From Desulfobacteraceae bacterium (GTDB taxonomy: Bacteria > Desulfobacterota > Desulfobacteria > Desulfobacterales > UBA11574): a DNA stretch of 20,012 nt. The stretch lies in contig JAOUGB010000004.1 of assembly GCA_029857875.1 (NCBI GenBank), positions 1 to 20,012 on the forward strand. The letters run 5' to 3'. Below the pieces are notes generated by a model, which had not been told where the DNA came from, searched no databases, and saw nothing but the letters and a program-made list of their open reading frames with translations. Numbering within the stretch: the first letter of the stretch is position 1; the number at the start of each line of letters is the position of its first letter. Shown here piece by piece: positions 1-6,054 of this stretch. A program made the position numbers and the translations under genes.

Positions 1-90
1 CCGCACAGCATCCATTTCCTGATCTTCTCTCATCCGTGCGATTTTTTCTTCTATGCGGTGCGCTTTTTGCTTTGATATTCCGTCATCCAT
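1..90 (-). CDS. Partial hypothetical protein (N-terminus only)
   Basis: An open minus-strand frame starts at ATG 90 and runs off the left edge. The 30 visible residues begin MDDGISKQKAHRIEEK and are highly charged and helix-prone. An AGGA stretch about ten bases upstream on the coding strand can serve as a weak ribosome binding site; a second in-frame ATG at 99 sits too close to it. The product cannot be identified from so little. It has the same orientation as the upstream E1-like operon, but a repeat-bearing spacer separates them. Confidence 0.45.
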   Translation of the reverse strand, partial: MDDGISKQKAHRIEEKIARMREDQEMDAVR

Positions 91-131
91 TTTTATCATT
101 TCCTGTTGGTTTCTTGATACAGCTTCCGGCC

Positions 132-154
132 AAAAATTTAATCATACCTGAAGC
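132..154. repeat. 23-bp interspersed repeat, copy 1
   Basis: The sequence AAAAATTTAATCATACCTGA followed by AGC recurs at 9104-9126 with one mismatch (22/23). Here it lies inside a weak hairpin, AGCTTC at 121-126 pairing with GAAGCT at 150-155, followed by a run of T. It may be part of a dispersed intergenic element or a weak terminator; the sequence alone does not decide. Confidence 0.4.
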
Positions 155-192
155 TTTTTTGAGATCGATTTGTTTCAAATGATCAAACTATT

Positions 193-252
193 ACAAGGCA
201 CAGAGCAAAAAATAACAGATATATCCTTTGTGTCTTGGTGCCTTTGTGGCAA
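193..252. repeat. Degenerate palindromic repeat, left copy flanking the E1-like operon
   Basis: The right arm at 226-250 (CTTTGTGTCTTGGTGCCTTT then GTGGC) matches the right arm at 4241-4265 with one difference. The extended match 220-252 versus 4235-4267 is 32/33. The left arm at 193-205 is short and decayed compared with the full palindrome at 4197-4265. Both copies point the same way and bracket the five-gene operon. Sequences of this style are common interspersed repeats in bacterial genomes, so being flanking does not prove mobility. Confidence 0.7.
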
Positions 253-280
253 ATATTTTTCGTTTTCGGCATCGTCCAGT

Positions 281-715
281 TTAGGTTTCCGTATTTTTTA
301 CTTTGGCGCGTTCATGCAAATAGAGGGTTTCAAAATGATAACGCATCAGCTTCTCAGGGGCCAGAGACGGATTTAGACGATACAAAGGTTTGCACAAAAG
401 GACTTCCTCGGGTGAATGTGCGAACCTAAGATATGGACAGTCGACTTTTTTTATAATCGACATCGTAAGGAAATACTCCTCTTTGGTTACCAGAGAAAAT
501 AACGGACTCTCAACAGGCACTTTCAGCCTGATCCGGGCAAACTTTAAATTCTTCGTGGCCAAATAGTCTCCAACTTCATCAAGCGCATCCAGGAAGCTCT
601 TTTCAAGACCATACTGCCTTACCAGGCCGCTAATTTGATTAAAGGCATCTCGTTTGATGGGCTTTTTTTGTCTCTGTTTGGCCCGTTTATGCTTTATGTC
701 TTTTAGTAAATCCAT
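281..715 (-). CDS. Hypothetical protein (144 aa), distal gene of the E1/E2-like locus
   Basis: I do not recognise this family. The start was set at ATG 715 (MDLLKDIKHKRAK); the longer frame needs a TTG at 748 with no support. The first 20 residues are strongly basic (KHKRAKQRQKKPIKR), then comes a helical stretch (about 25-55) and a strand-rich part (about 58-110) with IIKKVDCPYLRFAH and a second cysteine in VLLCKPLY. The C-terminus is again charged. No membrane segment or signal peptide is seen. It is the last gene in the direction of the E1-like operon, 261 bp after the E2-like gene, with a palindromic repeat in the gap, so co-transcription is plausible but not certain. Confidence 0.6.
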   Translation of the reverse strand: MDLLKDIKHKRAKQRQKKPIKRDAFNQISGLVRQYGLEKSFLDALDEVGDYLATKNLKFARIRLKVPVESPLFSLVTKEEYFLTMSIIKKVDCPYLRFAHSPEEVLLCKPLYRLNPSLAPEKLMRYHFETLYLHERAKVKNTET

Positions 716-793
716 ATAGTTAATCGTCTCGAAAATTCTACAACACAATGAAAATATAGGGTATTTTTGAGATTTGAACGCTTGCCTCGAAAA

Positions 794-905
794 TGGAATA
801 ATGGAATTGTGGAATACTGGAAGGCTGGTTTTTTGAAAAGGTTATTATCCATTTTTATTTTACCATTAACCCAACATTCCATCACTCCATTATTCCACTA
901 TTCCA
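794..905. repeat. Long imperfect hairpin built from 9-nt TGGAATNNT units
   Basis: The left arm at 794-828 and the reverse complement of the right arm at 871-905 agree at about 27 of 35 positions. Both arms are made of tandem units of the form TGGAATNNT. The structure sits in the 261-bp gap between the E2-like gene and the 144-aa gene and could fold in RNA or DNA. It looks like a non-coding interspersed element rather than a gene; short frames through it are artefacts of the repeat. Confidence 0.65.
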
Positions 906-976
906 AATGCAGAGTGAAACAAAGTTCTATTGCCATAAAATCCAAGTAATCTCGGCACAAAATTGTTTTCTTTTAG

Positions 977-2095
977 TCAGATTCGGTAATCTTCAAAGTC
1001 TATTGTGGGGATATGGACCCACATTTTGTCCAGGCTGTGATAACCGTTGCGTTTCCGGCCGTTGTAGCCATAACGCATTGCCGTGAGGCCCTCTTCCAGG
1101 GTCCTGATGACATTTTCTGCTTTAAACTCGTTGGGCGGCACAAAATCCTTCATGCAGATTTCTTGCCCTGTTTTATGGCCAAGTAAAAATGGATGTTTGT
1201 ATTTTTCTATTACGAAAGGCTTGTAAGGCGAGTAAGTCGATACCGCGACTCTGCATTCCGGGAATAAATAGCTGCGTGCGTAGTAATCCTTAAGGACATA
1301 CTCTTTTGTGCGTTTATATACAAAGTATTCCCCTTTATAAGAGTTGTTTCTGGTAAAACCAAAACCATCGATCTCAAGAGCGCGCGTATCCGCAATATAA
1401 AGCAATGTTGCGATGTGCTCAGGCTTTGCCTGACTGAATTGTTTTCGTGTTTTCAGCGCTTTTGCTATACGAAGATGCTCGCCTTTCAAAACGTTGACCT
1501 GGACGGCGTCATGGACCCAGTCGCGCAGCTTTCGACCGGTAAGAATTCCGTTTTCAGGAGGTTTGAAGCTATGCGTTTGATTTTCCAGACTCTCAAGGAT
1601 TTTCCTTAAAGGCTCTACATCTTGAAATGTTTCTGCATTTTTATGATATTTTCCGGGGATATTAATTTTTTTATTAATAAGATCCATTATTTCTTCATCG
1701 CTTAATTTCTTTCGAATCAGGCCTCTGTTTTTTCTTATAAAATGAGGCATTACCTGAAAAAGAATTATTCTAAGCGTCTCATCTAAAAATATTCCATCGA
1801 CCTCACCTGTTAGCTGATATTTCAGCAAACAGTCGTTTCTCAGGCGCTTATAATCGTAAGCGTTGATTACTTCGTAATTTTCTAAGAGAGAGTATAAATT
1901 CAGTGCTTTTATGAAATATTTTTCTTTAAGCTTTATAATGGTTTTTAAGTCAGGTTGAACGGAGTTTTCTATCTGTTTTCCCGGCCGAAAAATCGTCTGG
2001 ATTTCTTTTTCTATTTCCAGATCAAACAAAAGGGGCAGGTAAATAAAATTTGATTCCACCACAAGTTCCAGGTCAGAATCAAGCAGCCGTTTCAT
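977..2095 (-). CDS. Putative E2-like (ubiquitin-conjugating fold) protein, 372 aa
   Basis: The N-terminal half (1-180) is helical and unrecognised. The C-terminal part resembles an E2 core: residues 285-316 read VSTYSPYKPFVIEKYKHPFL, then a Gly at 310, and ICM with Cys314. In canonical E2 enzymes the same order is a YPF/PP strand segment, an HP(N) motif, Gly, then I-C-L with the catalytic cysteine. A helix after the cysteine (VIRTLEEGLTAMRYGY, about 329-344) also fits. If the comparison holds, Cys314 would carry a thioester-linked modifier received from the neighbouring E1-like protein. ATG 2095 has GGAG eight bases upstream. The protein is longer than a plain E2 (about 150 aa), so the N-terminal half would be an extra domain. 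The E2 assignment is inference from motif order plus context. Confidence 0.5.
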   Translation of the reverse strand: MKRLLDSDLELVVESNFIYLPLLFDLEIEKEIQTIFRPGKQIENSVQPDLKTIIKLKEKYFIKALNLYSLLENYEVINAYDYKRLRNDCLLKYQLTGEVDGIFLDETLRIILFQVMPHFIRKNRGLIRKKLSDEEIMDLINKKINIPGKYHKNAETFQDVEPLRKILESLENQTHSFKPPENGILTGRKLRDWVHDAVQVNVLKGEHLRIAKALKTRKQFSQAKPEHIATLLYIADTRALEIDGFGFTRNNSYKGEYFVYKRTKEYVLKDYYARSYLFPECRVAVSTYSPYKPFVIEKYKHPFLLGHKTGQEICMKDFVPPNEFKAENVIRTLEEGLTAMRYGYNGRKRNGYHSLDKMWVHIPTIDFEDYRI

Positions 2096-2189
2096 TATTT
2101 AACTCCGTGGTTTTATCCCGATGATAAATATAATTTTCTGCGTATTCATGAAGATTGAAAGAATTTCTTAAATCGCCGATCTTAAATCG

Positions 2190-2570
2190 TCAATCATCAG
2201 TCCTGATCCCTCCTTCCTGAGGTTTAATTGCACGAATCGGGACATACAAATATTTTTCTCCAGCCTCCGTTTGTTCTGATACGGCATATTCCAAAGCTGT
2301 ACCTTCGATCTCTTGCCCCCGCGATAGAAACTTTCCGCCTTTTAGTTGCCGGTTGACATCTTCGACAATTAGCTGTTCCTCTATGCTCAGATTCTTTTTG
2401 TTCAGGGTTCTGTCGCAAAGTTTACGGAGAGATTTACCTTCGTAGCTGCCGGGTTCATATATATCAATTAATCCCTCCGCAGCATGTCCCGGTATGATTT
2501 CAAGGACGAGCGGCAGCAACTTTTCGGCTTCATCTATCTCAAGCGTTTTTTTGACCTCGGTATCAGTCAC
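2190..2570 (-). CDS. Hypothetical protein (126 aa) between E1-like and E2-like genes
   Basis: Not recognised. The start is GTG 2570, chosen because a strong AGGAGG lies eight bases upstream; an ATG just upstream in another frame stops after four codons. The protein is acidic, helical in residues 1-75 (SIEEQLIVEDVNRQLKGG), then strand-rich (about 76-115, ending KYLYVPIRAIKPQEGG) and finishes IRTDD. The Gly-Gly five residues before the end invites comparison with ubiquitin-like precursors that are trimmed to GG, but no beta-grasp fold can be demonstrated by eye. It lies 20 bp after the E1-like gene and 94 bp before the E2-like gene, consistent with one transcript. Confidence 0.65.
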   Translation of the reverse strand: MTDTEVKKTLEIDEAEKLLPLVLEIIPGHAAEGLIDIYEPGSYEGKSLRKLCDRTLNKKNLSIEEQLIVEDVNRQLKGGKFLSRGQEIEGTALEYAVSEQTEAGEKYLYVPIRAIKPQEGGIRTDD

Positions 2571-2590
2571 TTGTCATTCCTCCTTTTAAC

Positions 2591-3832
2591 TTAGATTTTC
2601 TCTTTATTATTAGAATCATAGAATATGTTTTTGGGTTCTTGACCATTTAGGAGCATTCTATATGCATCGACCATAAATCCGGCGGTTATTTGGTTTGTCA
2701 TAATCACGGAAGGATCCGGCTGATAGATGCAAGCCGCTCTTTCTCTCTGATAAGATTCAGGACTTCGTGCTTCAACAATATCATACAACCCCAACAATTC
2801 CGCAGGCGTAACCCCATTTTTCATGGGGTTATAAATCACGACTTGGCCTGCATCTACACTGGTTCCGCCGCTAATTAGGACCTTTCCTCGAACCTTGCAT
2901 TTTTCGCTCAACACTATTCTGGATTCGAAGTTATCAACACAGTCGAAAACAACATCATAGGATGCAATGTCAGCGTCTTTATCAAAGTACAATACCTGCG
3001 CTTTGTTGTCCATACTGAAGATGCTGTTTAGCCTTTCGGTTAAGGTTTCAGCTTTGCTCTTGCCAATGGCATCATAGAATAAAACCTGTCGATTTAAGTT
3101 GGTCATCTCGATGACATCAGGATCCATAAATGTAATGTGCCGAAATCCAGAATAGGCCAGTCCGAATCCCACAAAAATACCCAGCGCTCCGGAGCCAACC
3201 ACCAGTATGTTGGGAGGGTTTTGAACGGTTGTTGCTTTTGCCTTTTTGTAGGATATCAATTTGTCGGAAACCGAAAGACCCATCAAAATATTTTTGGTCT
3301 CATCCAGAGTAAGACCAGCGATGATCGTATTCAATACGCCGTCATCAAAATGACCGTTTGGAAAATGAGACGGGGAGATTAGCTGCTGAAGTTCTTGCCA
3401 TTCACGGCCTCTGACATAGGTAAATACTTTTAAACCCTGTTCGCCATTCTGTTCGTAGCAAAACCCTCTAATGATCGGAATTTTCTCTCTATATCCTCTC
3501 TCTATTAACAACTTGTTGGCCAGGCCATACTGACTTAAATCCACAATGAGATTACAGCCATTGAATAATTCGGCCATAATCGGATGGGTGTAGAATCCCT
3601 CCACGTGGGTCAGCGTAAATTGCGGATTTAACTTTTTGGCTATTTCGACGAGTTTGGAATTTAATACGGGCGCGAGAACAACCATATTGTTGATACCCAG
3701 GGCGGATGCCGACATTAGATAAAGCGATGCCAAAAGGTCGTTATCACCTACGACGCCTACTTTTGCATTTTCCAATACATGCTGGTTCCAGCCCTCGATA
3801 CGAAGCTGTCTGTCAAGTCTGTTTGGCCGCAT
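2591..3832 (-). CDS. E1-like (ThiF/UBA superfamily) protein with tandem adenylation domains, 413 aa
   Basis: Residues 5-25 (RLDRQLRIEGWNQHVLENAK) match the opening helix of ubiquitin-type E1 subunits. A first Rossmann domain follows (about 24-150), with VGVVGDNDLLAS in place of the usual GxGxxG, so it is probably inactive. The second domain (about 207-395) is intact: GSGALG (213-218), acidic Asp237 ending a strand, NLNRQ (245-249), Lys258/Lys260, and DCVDN (297-301). Cys368 in RAACIYQPDP is placed where E1-like proteins often have their reactive cysteine. The inactive-plus-active pair mirrors the AOS1/UBA2 or UBA1 arrangement in one chain. The expected chemistry is ATP-dependent adenylation of a modifier C-terminus. 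No CxxC zinc pair is visible, unlike many MoeB/ThiF proteins. It starts 26 bp after the 89-aa gene. Confidence 0.88.
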   Translation of the reverse strand: MRPNRLDRQLRIEGWNQHVLENAKVGVVGDNDLLASLYLMSASALGINNMVVLAPVLNSKLVEIAKKLNPQFTLTHVEGFYTHPIMAELFNGCNLIVDLSQYGLANKLLIERGYREKIPIIRGFCYEQNGEQGLKVFTYVRGREWQELQQLISPSHFPNGHFDDGVLNTIIAGLTLDETKNILMGLSVSDKLISYKKAKATTVQNPPNILVVGSGALGIFVGFGLAYSGFRHITFMDPDVIEMTNLNRQVLFYDAIGKSKAETLTERLNSIFSMDNKAQVLYFDKDADIASYDVVFDCVDNFESRIVLSEKCKVRGKVLISGGTSVDAGQVVIYNPMKNGVTPAELLGLYDIVEARSPESYQRERAACIYQPDPSVIMTNQITAGFMVDAYRMLLNGQEPKNIFYDSNNKEKI

Positions 3833-3858
3833 GATGCTTTCTACCCGCTTTGTTCATA

Positions 3859-4128
3859 TTATCCGTGGGGTGGAGCCCAAAGGAATATTTCCAGCGGTTG
3901 ATCAGCGGCAAGCCGGGGCCCCATTTTTTCAATACCCTTAATTCTTTTGTTAAGGTATTTTACCTTGGCCTTGAGATATTCGTCGGTAGGATCGGATCTA
4001 AGGTCTGCTTCTGTATCTCGCAACTGGGTTCTAAGGTCGAGATATTCTTTCTCCAAACGTTTTATTTCGCCACGCCAATGCTGAAAATCTTGCATTTCCT
4101 GCACATCATCATAAAGCCACATGCCCAT
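3859..4128 (-). CDS. Small coiled-coil protein (89 aa) ending in Pro-Pro-His-Gly
   Basis: First gene of the E1-like operon. ATG 4128 is preceded by GAGGTG at good spacing. Residues 12-70 are charged and heptad-like (GEIKRLEKEYLDLRTQLRDT), with a break at DPTDEY, suggesting a helical hairpin. The tail PLEIFLWAPPHG is followed directly by TAA, so the chain ends in glycine. A terminal glycine next to an E1-like gene suggests a possible modifier, loosely like Pup in being helical and small, but there is no GG and no beta-grasp fold. It could equally be a scaffold or adaptor. The family is not recognised. Confidence 0.7.
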   Translation of the reverse strand: MGMWLYDDVQEMQDFQHWRGEIKRLEKEYLDLRTQLRDTEADLRSDPTDEYLKAKVKYLNKRIKGIEKMGPRLAADQPLEIFLWAPPHG

Positions 4129-4196
4129 ATTACACCTCTTTTTTAGTATCTAAATTGTGAATTTTATGCTCTTAGTGGTAAAACTTTTTACATTCT

Positions 4197-4267
4197 GCCA
4201 CTAAGGCACCAAGGCACAAAGAAAGAATAATAAGTATATCCTTTGTGTCTTAGTGCCTTTGTGGCAA
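4197..4267. repeat. Palindromic interspersed repeat, right copy
   Basis: The 25-nt left arm at 4197-4221 starts GCCACTAAGGCACCAAGGCA. The reverse complement of the 25-nt right arm at 4241-4265 matches it at 22 of 25 positions, with a 19-nt AT-rich loop. The segment 4235-4267 repeats 220-252 in the same orientation (32/33). It lies upstream of both divergent transcripts and could form a cruciform or RNA hairpin. Confidence 0.8.
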
Positions 4268-4372
4268 TATATTTCTAAAGCAGTGAATCAAACAAATAAC
4301 GATTGTGGTTTTTAATTTCATTTGAACGATCATAACAGATAATGGTTAAAGTGGTCAAGCATCTCCATTTTA

Positions 4373-4400
4373 TTGACAAGTCGTTTGCTGACAATATAAT
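4373..4400 (+). promoter_or_regulatory. Perfect consensus sigma-70 promoter for the 186-aa gene
   Basis: TTGACA at 4373-4378 and TATAAT at 4395-4400 are separated by 16 bp. Both hexamers are exact consensus, which is uncommon in natural promoters. Transcription would begin near 4407, giving a leader of about 30 nt before the TTG start at 4440. Confidence 0.75.
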
Positions 4401-4439
4401 AAATCATCTTGTATGTGTATTCTGAAAGGAGGAATCGTT

Positions 4440-5000
4440 TTGCCGAAAAATCCAAAGCCGCTGACCCTGGCGAATCCCAAACGATTCAGAACCATTCAGG
4501 ACCTGACTCAAATGCGCCCGGACTGTGGTGCATCGATTGACGACATCTTCGTAATAGACAATGAGTTTCTGCTGATTGTCGATCTATCTCATATAGGCGG
4601 CATACTGAATCCATACAACAGCCCATCAGCATCTTATGTGAGAACACATGGTGTCATTGTTGGAAGCTGTGTTAAGAATGATCCCTGTCCGGTGTTGTGG
4701 AGCGATCCTTTTTTATTGTTACCTATGTCGCATCATTTAAAGGAAGATTTTAGCGTTTACGCAGACCATGGAAAGGTTTTGGGGAGCGTTTCCTGTCCTT
4801 CGGGTTCATTTCTTTTTCTGACCCTTCGCAAGGACATGCCAACGCCCTTGGGCAGCCTGATGGATGAGGCCTTAGCATCAGAAAATGGCGTAAAGATCAA
4901 GCTTTCAAACGGAACCTATAGGGTTTTTTATGAGCAATTTGAGGTGCCAGAGAGGGCTAAAAAAGAATTATATCAAAATATCGCTATTCAAAGGCAGTAG
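4440..5000 (+). CDS. Hypothetical protein (186 aa), divergent from the E1-like operon
   Basis: Not recognised. The start is placed at TTG 4440 because AGGAGG lies seven bases upstream; the in-frame ATG at 4413 would overlap that ribosome binding site. The protein is mostly strand-forming (IFVIDNEFLLIVDLSHIGGI, then VIVGSCVKNDPCPVLWSDPF), with histidines in SHH and ADHG and cysteines in CVKNDPC. No canonical JAB/MPN motif (HxH...SxxD) is present, so I do not call it a deconjugase. No signal peptide or membrane helix is seen. It has its own very strong promoter and ends 8 bp before the converging zinc-ribbon gene. Its position suggests a partner or regulator of the E1/E2-like locus, but that is only context. 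Confidence 0.75.
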   Translation: MPKNPKPLTLANPKRFRTIQDLTQMRPDCGASIDDIFVIDNEFLLIVDLSHIGGILNPYNSPSASYVRTHGVIVGSCVKNDPCPVLWSDPFLLLPMSHHLKEDFSVYADHGKVLGSVSCPSGSFLFLTLRKDMPTPLGSLMDEALASENGVKIKLSNGTYRVFYEQFEVPERAKKELYQNIAIQRQ

Positions 5001-5008
5001 CAGCGCTT

Positions 5009-5308
5009 TTATTTTTTCATCCAAAGATAGCTTAATGTCTGAAGGTTTAACGGGTTTTGTAGACGGTTATCATCGTTTTGTTCGCATAGTTTTCGAATAC
5101 ACCTACTTAGCGTCATTCTTCTTTCCGGATCCTGAAAAAAAGGGTCCAAAGGAAATCTTTCCACACAAGCTTCGGTAAGCCAAACATGGAGACATTCCGG
5201 ACAATTGTATTCCAAAGGGCATGTTTTTTGCCCGGCTATTCTCGTATCAATGCCGTCTTTTATGATATCACTTTTTTTAATCTCTGATTGGCAGAATATG
5301 CAATTCAC
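5009..5308 (-). CDS. Small zinc-ribbon-like protein (99 aa)
   Basis: GTG 5308 follows TAGGA by seven bases. Cys3-x2-Cys6 (MNCIFCQSEI) and CPLEYNCPECLHVW (Cys30, Cys36, Cys39) make a CxxC...CxxC metal site likely, of the zinc-ribbon or treble-clef kind. Further cysteines lie at about 48, 70 and 75, so a second site cannot be excluded. The rest is charged and helical. It lies 41 bp downstream of the FKBP gene on the same strand and may share its transcript. Because some ubiquitin-type loci carry RING-like or zinc-ribbon proteins, its nearness to the E1/E2-like genes is notable, but it does not show a full RING ligand pattern. Confidence 0.65.
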   Translation of the reverse strand: MNCIFCQSEIKKSDIIKDGIDTRIAGQKTCPLEYNCPECLHVWLTEACVERFPLDPFFQDPERRMTLSRCIRKLCEQNDDNRLQNPLNLQTLSYLWMKK

Positions 5309-5349
5309 AGGAAATTCCTATAAAAGTTGATTTTGATTAAAAGTGTTTT

Positions 5350-5778
5350 CTACAAAACCTCAACAAGCTCGATTTTAAAAGAAAGGGTTTTGCCTGCAAG
5401 GGGATCGTTTTCATCCAACACGATATTGTCTTCATTGAAGTCTTTAATGGTTACCATTGTGTATATTCCATCTTGAGTGCGAACTCTCAACCGCTTCCCA
5501 ATTTCTAAATTTATTTCTTTGGGAAAACCGGATTTTTCCATAACAGATACGAGTTCTTTTTTATGAAGACCATAAGCCTCCTCAGGGGGAAGTGTTATGG
5601 TTTTGGTGTCTCCTTTTTGCATTCCGATGACCGCGTTTTCAAAACCCGGGAGCATGTTTTTCTCACCAATGGTAAACTCAAACGGCTCATCATCCATGGT
5701 GGAACCAAACACCGTACCGTCTTCAAGATAACCTTCAAAATAAACTTTTACCCTATCACCAGTTTTAGCTTTAGTCAT
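5350..5778 (-). CDS. FKBP-type peptidyl-prolyl isomerase, SlyD-like
   Basis: Catalyses cis-trans isomerisation of prolyl bonds and, in SlyD-like enzymes, acts as a folding chaperone in the cytoplasm. The 142-aa chain begins MTKAKTGDRVKVYFEGYLED, typical of the family, then DGTVFGST, FTIGEKNMLPGFENAVIGMQ and PPEEAYG of the FKBP core. An inserted flap (about 72-118) corresponds to the IF chaperone domain, and the core returns with NDPLAGKTLSFKIEL. There is no His-rich metal tail as in E. coli SlyD. The start at 5778 fits family starts; an ATG four codons upstream (5790) is the alternative, and neither has an ideal ribosome binding site. A 126-bp hairpin element lies upstream. Confidence 0.93.
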   Translation of the reverse strand: MTKAKTGDRVKVYFEGYLEDGTVFGSTMDDEPFEFTIGEKNMLPGFENAVIGMQKGDTKTITLPPEEAYGLHKKELVSVMEKSGFPKEINLEIGKRLRVRTQDGIYTMVTIKDFNEDNIVLDENDPLAGKTLSFKIELVEVL

Positions 5779-5817
5779 GTTCCCCCACATTCATTTGATG
5801 ATTAGAAAGTAAATCTT

Positions 5818-5943
5818 ACTTAAACTGAGCGATTGCCGATTTTGCCGAATCTGCCGCGTTATGAGCCATTTGCAGTAGCAGACTACGGCTGCATGTCTCA
5901 TGCCTTGCATCTCCGACAAACTCGACAATCGCTCAATTCAAGT
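5818..5943. repeat. 126-bp nested inverted repeat upstream of the FKBP gene
   Basis: The outer arms begin ACTTAAACTGAGCGATTGCC (5818 on) and, read on the opposite strand from 5943, ACTTGAATTGAGCGATTGTC, matching over about 30 bp with few differences. Inner arms ATGAGCCATTTGCAG and CTGCATGTCTCAT also pair, so the whole unit can fold into one long hairpin. It lies between the ykgJ-like gene and the FKBP gene. Non-coding; it could be a MITE-like element or affect read-through. Confidence 0.75.
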
Positions 5944-6054
5944 TTTATAAAAATATGTATAAAACGCGTCCACCATGACCTTTCAAAGAAGTTTTGTCAA
6001 GATACGATTTAGCAAAAAGACGATCCAGATCCGGTGGAGCTTGATGAATTTTAG

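Larger units (their letters stand above)
4129..4439. other. Divergent intergenic control region
   Basis: This 311-bp stretch separates the minus-strand E1-like operon from the plus-strand 186-aa gene. It holds the palindromic repeat at 4197-4265, a perfect sigma-70-type promoter at 4373-4400 and the AAAGGAGG ribosome binding site of the 186-aa gene. No convincing minus-strand promoter was found for the operon, though the coding-strand segment just upstream of ATG 4128 is AT-rich. Confidence 0.6.

Noticed and set aside
794..905. Possible CRISPR-like array from regularly spaced TGGAAT motifs
   Set aside because: The units are only 9 nt long with 3-nt variable parts, there are no spacers of CRISPR length and no cas genes; the arms are mutually complementary, so it is a hairpin repeat.
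2591..3832. MoeB/ThiF enzyme for molybdopterin or thiamine synthesis
   Set aside because: There are two adenylation-type domains, no CxxC zinc pairs and no neighbouring MoaD/ThiS or cofactor genes.
4440..5000. JAB/MPN deconjugating peptidase
   Set aside because: His residues are present (SHH, ADHG) but the required HxH...SxxD spacing with an upstream Glu is not.
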